Shown: piece by piece, positions 31,131 through 33,862 of the stretch
Layout of the letters: every line of letters starts with the position of its first letter
Position numbering within the stretch: position 1 is the first letter of the stretch
Assembly: GCA_002421995.1 (NCBI GenBank)
Contig: DISP01000257.1
Location: 18,883-52,744, forward strand
Direction of reading: 5' to 3'
DNA from: Bacteroidales bacterium UBA6207
Lineage (GTDB): Bacteria; Bacteroidota; Bacteroidia; Bacteroidales; F082
DNA: 33,862 bases
Program-made: the position numbers and the translations under genes
The notes under the pieces: generated by a model
Seen by the model: the letters and a program-made list of their open reading frames with translations, nothing else
What the model was told of the DNA's origin: nothing
Databases searched by the model: none

Positions 31131-31158
31131 AAAAAAGGCCGGCATATGCCGGCCAATG
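31131..31158 (-). terminator. Terminator after the DUF1573 gene
   Basis: GGCCGGCATATGCCGGCC (31137-31154) is an 18-base perfect palindrome, followed on the minus strand by TTTTTT (31136-31131). It lies 18 bases beyond the DUF1573 stop (31172) and before the aminotransferase start (31091). Confidence 0.85.
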
Positions 31159-31171
31159 CTTTTGACTTAAT

Positions 31172-31630
31172 TTACTTTGAAGGGGCTGAGGCAGCAGTTC
31201 CTGCAGCTTTTTCAGGCATCGCTTCTGTTGGAGGAACTTCAACTTCACCTTTGATCGTAAGTACAACACTCTTGTTGACAACAGCGTTGGACATTACGGT
31301 TACGGTTTTATGGAATTTTCCCTTGATGCTGGTGTTGTAGGTAACTTTGATTTTTTCGGTTTCGCCGGGTAAAATGGGCTGACGTGGCCAGGCAGGTACA
31401 GTGCAACCGCAGGAAGATCTGGGCTGCGTCAGTATAAGTGGTTCGTTACCGGTATTCTTAAATTCGAATTCGTAGGCACCATCGGCATTAAGTTTCATAA
31501 CACCATAGTCATGGGTAGTTTCACTGAAAGAAATCTCAGGACCGTTGGCAGGTGTGGCAGTTTTGGCAGCTTCTTGTGCGAAAGTTGTTACTGAAAGAAG
31601 CAGAAGCAGTGAAAAAATAACATTTTTCAT
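31172..31630 (-). CDS. DUF1573 domain secreted protein
   Basis: 152 residues. Signal peptide MKNVIFSLLLLLSVTTFAQE (cleavage near 19), then a linker, then one DUF1573 immunoglobulin-like domain: FSETTHDYGVMKLNADGAYE, FKNTGNEPLILTQPRSSCGCT (SSCGCT is the hallmark, with two cysteines that may form a disulfide or bind metal), YNTSIKGKFHKTVTVMSN and LTIKGEV. The C-terminal tail is rich in Ala, Pro and Glu (PPTEAMPEKAAGTAASAPSK). The family is abundant in Bacteroidota, in the periplasm or on the surface, with no established function. It has its own promoter (31668-31675) and a strong terminator, so it is mostly monocistronic. Confidence 0.92.
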   Translation of the reverse strand: MKNVIFSLLLLLSVTTFAQEAAKTATPANGPEISFSETTHDYGVMKLNADGAYEFEFKNTGNEPLILTQPRSSCGCTVPAWPRQPILPGETEKIKVTYNTSIKGKFHKTVTVMSNAVVNKSVVLTIKGEVEVPPTEAMPEKAAGTAASAPSK

Positions 31631-31667
31631 GGTTCAATAAAATTAGGTTTACGTTGCATTAGCGCTA

Positions 31668-31675
31668 CAAAAGTA
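31668..31675 (-). promoter_or_regulatory. Promoter -7 box for DUF1573 gene
   Basis: Minus-strand TACTTTTG fits TAnnTTTG, 37 nt before the ATG at 31630. No TTG at 19-21 bp upstream. Confidence 0.6.
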
Positions 31676-31775
31676 CATTTTTTATTATGTCAAGTAAATT
31701 GATGTGAAAGTTTTAACACCTTTTACATTTTCGGATGACAAAAATACGCTTTGTTACATTTTTTTTGAAATACTA

Positions 31776-31805
31776 TTGCCGGAATGCGGGAAATGTTTAC
31801 TTTTG
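31776..31805 (+). promoter_or_regulatory. Promoter of the CAU tRNA
   Basis: TTG (31776-31778), exactly 19 bp, then TACTTTTG (31798-31805), followed by CACCTCCAA and, 12 bases past the box, the tRNA. It shares TTTTGCACCTCCAA with the tRNA-Pro promoter. Confidence 0.82.
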
Positions 31806-31817
31806 CACCTCCAAAAC

Positions 31818-31891
31818 GGCGAGATAGCTCAGATGGTTAGAGCGTCGGATTCATAACCCGGAGGTCCCGAGTTCAACTCTCGGTCTCGCTA
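31818..31891 (+). tRNA. tRNA with CAT anticodon (Met, or Ile2)
   Basis: GGCGAGA pairs with TCTCGCT (a G-T first pair), discriminator A. The D arm is AGCTCAGATGGTTAGAGC, the anticodon loop is TTCATAA, and the T arm CCGAG-TTCAACT-CTCGG is perfect. The anticodon stem TCGGA/CCCGG carries an A-C mismatch next to the loop. CCA is not encoded. Absence of an initiator-type GGG/CCC anticodon stem argues for elongator Met; a lysidine-modified tRNA-Ile cannot be excluded by eye. Confidence 0.92.
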
Positions 31892-31893
31892 CA

Positions 31894-31928
31894 AAGCCTG
31901 GCAACAAAATTGTCGGGCTTTTTTCTTT
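31894..31928 (+). terminator. Terminator of the CAU tRNA
   Basis: AAGCCTGGCAA and TTGTCGGGCTT form an 11-bp stem with two G-T pairs around a 5-nt loop, followed by TTTTCTTTT. Confidence 0.88.
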
Positions 31929-31948
31929 TAAATACTGCCCAAAACGAA

Positions 31949-31956
31949 TATTTTTG
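31949..31956 (+). promoter_or_regulatory. Promoter -7 box for rarA
   Basis: TATTTTTG fits TAnnTTTG, 34 nt upstream of the rarA ATG and just after the tRNA terminator. Confidence 0.55.
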
Positions 31957-31990
31957 CATTTATCATTTTTTGTAATATTCTCCTGAATTG

Positions 31991-33274
31991 ATGAAAACAT
32001 ACATCCCGTTAGCAGAGAAGCTTCGTCCCGAGAATCTTGATCAATATATTGGTCAGGAACATCTGATTGGCAAAGATGCCATACTGCGAAAGGCTTTTGA
32101 ATCCGGTAAAATACCATCGCTCATCCTTTGGGGACCACCCGGAGTTGGTAAAACCACGCTTGCCTATATTATCTCGAAACAGATGGGGAGGAGTTTTTTT
32201 GTGCTAAGTGCCATCAATTCAGGTGTAAAGGATGTAAGGGAGGTGATTGAAAAAGCCAGGATGCTGCCGGTGCCGCCCATATTGTTTATTGATGAAATTC
32301 ATCGCTTCAGCAAGTCGCAGCAAGATTCGCTGCTGGGAGCCGTTGAAAAGGGTTTGGTGACTTTGGTTGGCGCCACAACAGAAAATCCGAGTTTTGAGAT
32401 AATTGCTCCTTTGTTGTCGCGGTGCCAGGTTTATATCCTGAAACCACTCGAGCTTTCACATCTTCACACGCTTATTGACGCAGCAACAGCATCATTAGAG
32501 GCCGACAGAAAGATTAAGGCCGTGTTTGAAGAGCGCGAAGCACTTTTGCAGATCAGTGGCGGTGATGCACGCAAACTTCTCAATGCCATAGAGTTGGTGG
32601 TCGAGGTTATGTCGTCTGATACAGATAAACCGGAAGTTCTGTCAATAAAAAATGCCGATGTAAAAAAATGTATTCAAAACAACCTTGTTAAGTATGACAA
32701 GGGTGGCGAGATGCACTATGACATCATTTCAGCTTTCATAAAATCGTTGCGGGGCAGCGATCCCAATGCGGCTGTGTATTATTTGGCGCGCATGTCGGAG
32801 GCTGGCGAAGACCCGCTTTTTATCGCCCGCCGTATGCTCATTCTGGCGTCGGAAGACATTGGCAATGCCAACCCGAATGCCTTGTTGTTAGCCAACGCAT
32901 GTTTTGATGCAGTGAGCAAAATTGGCTGGCCCGAGAGCCGAATCATCCTTTCGCAGACGGCCATTTATCTGGCAAGTTCTGCAAAAAGCAACGCCTCCTA
33001 TCTTGCCATCGGGAAAGCCGAAGAATTGGTAAGAAAAACCGGCGATCTGAGTGTGCCGATGCACCTGCGCAACGCACCAACAAAGCTGATGAAAGAACTG
33101 GATTACGGTGAAGGATACAAATATGCCCATGATTTTCCCGGAAATTTCGCATTTCAGGAGTTTTTGCCCGGAAGTATCAGCGGATCAAAGTTTTATGAGC
33201 CCGGTGATAATCCGCGGGAGACAGAATTCAGGAACAGATTGCGTGCCTTATGGAAGCATAAGTACGGTTATTAA
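31991..33274 (+). CDS. rarA: Replication-associated recombination AAA ATPase RarA (MgsA)
   Basis: 427 residues from ATG 31991; a TTG one codon upstream is less likely. RarA is a clamp-loader-like AAA+ ATPase that acts at stalled replication forks. Visible: PLAEKLRPENLDQYIGQEHL at the N-terminus, Walker A GPPGVGKTTLAY (about 51-62), Walker B ILFIDEIHRFSKSQQDSLL, sensor 1 LVGATTENPSF, the arginine finger in APLLSRCQVY, and the C-terminal tetramerisation part with DIISAFIKSLRGSDPNAAVYYL, then RMLILASEDIGNANP, FPGNFAFQEFLPG and FRNRLRALW. Complete length for the family. It converges with the PPK2 gene, 9 bases between stops. A 7-bp inverted repeat (33263-33269/33277-33283) spans both stops without a T-run. 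Confidence 0.96.
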   Translation: MKTYIPLAEKLRPENLDQYIGQEHLIGKDAILRKAFESGKIPSLILWGPPGVGKTTLAYIISKQMGRSFFVLSAINSGVKDVREVIEKARMLPVPPILFIDEIHRFSKSQQDSLLGAVEKGLVTLVGATTENPSFEIIAPLLSRCQVYILKPLELSHLHTLIDAATASLEADRKIKAVFEEREALLQISGGDARKLLNAIELVVEVMSSDTDKPEVLSIKNADVKKCIQNNLVKYDKGGEMHYDIISAFIKSLRGSDPNAAVYYLARMSEAGEDPLFIARRMLILASEDIGNANPNALLLANACFDAVSKIGWPESRIILSQTAIYLASSAKSNASYLAIGKAEELVRKTGDLSVPMHLRNAPTKLMKELDYGEGYKYAHDFPGNFAFQEFLPGSISGSKFYEPGDNPRETEFRNRLRALWKHKYGY

Positions 33275-33283
33275 AAAACCGTA

Positions 33284-33862
33284 TCAGGATTCATTTTCAA
33301 GCAAGGTTCTGGCTTCATGGAGTCTGCTCATTTCACTTTCGGGCAGATCGGGGTATGAAAGGTCGAGTTTTTTGAGTCGCTGCACGATGATTTCGCTCAC
33401 GGCATAACGCATAAACCATTTATTGTCGGCAGGAATCACGTACCATGGTGCCACTTCTGTTGAGGTGTGGGTCAGCATTTCGCTGTAGGCTTCCATATAT
33501 TCGTCCCAATGCTGACGCTCTTTCACATCAGCGGCAGAAAATTTCCAGTTTCGTGATGAATCTTCAATACGTTTCAGAAAACGGCGTTTTTGCTGTTCTT
33601 TTGAAACATTAAGAAAGAACTTCAGCACGATCGTACCGTTTTCTGATAGATGTCGCTCAATATCATTGATTTGTCTGTACCTGTTTTTCCAGAAATCAGG
33701 GCCGGCATCTGAGATGTTGTTGACACCTGGCAAGCGCTGCCGCAGGAGATATTCAGGATGTACCCTAACAATGAGCACTTCTTCGTAATAAGATCTGTTG
33801 AAGATACCGAAATTACCCCTTTGCGGAAGGCAGCGATAGGTGCGCCAGAAATAATCGTGATC
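33284..33862 (-). CDS. Polyphosphate kinase 2 family protein (C-terminal part, partial)
   Basis: 192 residues are visible; the frame is open to the window edge, so the N-terminus with the Walker A loop is outside. An internal start at 33778 is not the true one, because upstream codons read HDYFWRTYRCLPQRGNFGIF, then NRSYYEEVLIVRVHPEYLL, a PPK2 signature (lid and catalytic region). Further on come GTIVLKFFLNVSKEQQKRRFLKR, KERQHWDEYMEAYSEMLTHTS and PWYVIPADNKWFMRYAVSEII. PPK2 enzymes transfer phosphate between polyphosphate and nucleotides. Subclass (AMP or ADP/GDP-specific) cannot be judged without the N-terminal half. Confidence 0.92.
   Translation of the reverse strand, partial: DHDYFWRTYRCLPQRGNFGIFNRSYYEEVLIVRVHPEYLLRQRLPGVNNISDAGPDFWKNRYRQINDIERHLSENGTIVLKFFLNVSKEQQKRRFLKRIEDSSRNWKFSAADVKERQHWDEYMEAYSEMLTHTSTEVAPWYVIPADNKWFMRYAVSEIIVQRLKKLDLSYPDLPESEMSRLHEARTLLENES

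Noticed and set aside
31851..32117. 88-codon minus-strand frame over the CAU tRNA and rarA start
   Set aside because: It runs antisense through a tRNA, a terminator and the rarA 5' end, with no support as a gene.
33263..33283. TACGGTT/AACCGTA hairpin between rarA and PPK2 as terminator
   Set aside because: The stem is 7 bp and AT-rich at the loop, and neither strand has a U-tract. It may be chance or a weak pause.

Overview
The window looks like chromosome of a Bacteroidota bacterium, probably order Bacteroidales or a close relative. The evidence is threefold. Many starts are preceded by the Bacteroidota -7 element TAnnTTTG, in places with TTG 19-20 bp upstream. Shine-Dalgarno sequences are almost absent. 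Several proteins are of Bacteroidota type: the short SerA ending in a TPKKMGAQT motif, the alternative GlmU-like protein, DUF1573, and serC-serA-DUF1015 gene order. The window is densely coding: no gene-free stretch exceeds 300 bases, and I see no prophage, IS element, CRISPR array or rRNA.

Layout. 1-1498: end of a sensor kinase and its sigma-54-type response regulator. 1546-4740 (minus): thrS-infC-rpmI-rplT translation operon. 4858-10833 (minus): a lipoprotein solute-binding protein, a quinone-reductase-like flavoprotein, lon and a GlmU-like protein. 11027-12522 (minus): rpmE2 and a LuxC-type acyl-CoA reductase. 12651-16590 (plus): serine operon serC-serA, a four-helix-bundle protein, DUF1015 and a 58-residue winged-helix protein. 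16661-19098 (minus): membrane metallophosphoesterase and alkaline phosphatase. 19321-19504: tRNA-Pro and tRNA-Ser. 19794-24310 (minus): a damaged module of sensor kinase, response regulator, TorF-like porin and Amt ammonium transporter. 24631-26849: short-chain fatty acid transporter and xerD. 26851-28637 (minus): an acidic protein of unknown function and an FtsX-type permease. 28677-29882: a NamZ-like exo-muramidase. 29892-31630 (minus): aminotransferase and DUF1573 protein. 31818-33862: a CAU tRNA, rarA and a partial PPK2.

No wholly new multigene system is convincing here. The most interesting signals are in translation control and gene decay. infC appears to start at AUA behind an isolated strong AGGAGG. 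The rpmI-rplT gap can fold into an H-type pseudoknot with an internal hairpin that masks a GAGGAGG, a candidate L20 autoregulatory site. amt carries two in-frame stops and the nearby kinase one in-frame stop plus a frameshift, in otherwise pristine reading frames. The kinase frame, read past its stop, ends in an exact ATGA overlap with the regulator start, so the lesions look recent (or are sequence errors). A 14-bp hairpin in the last codons of the NamZ-like gene probably terminates the convergent aminotransferase transcript.

Many apparent longest ORFs begin inside promoter or terminator elements. I therefore moved several starts downstream (thrS, GlmU-like, lon, acyl-CoA reductase, metallophosphoesterase, FtsX permease, aminotransferase, kinase) and extended infC upstream.
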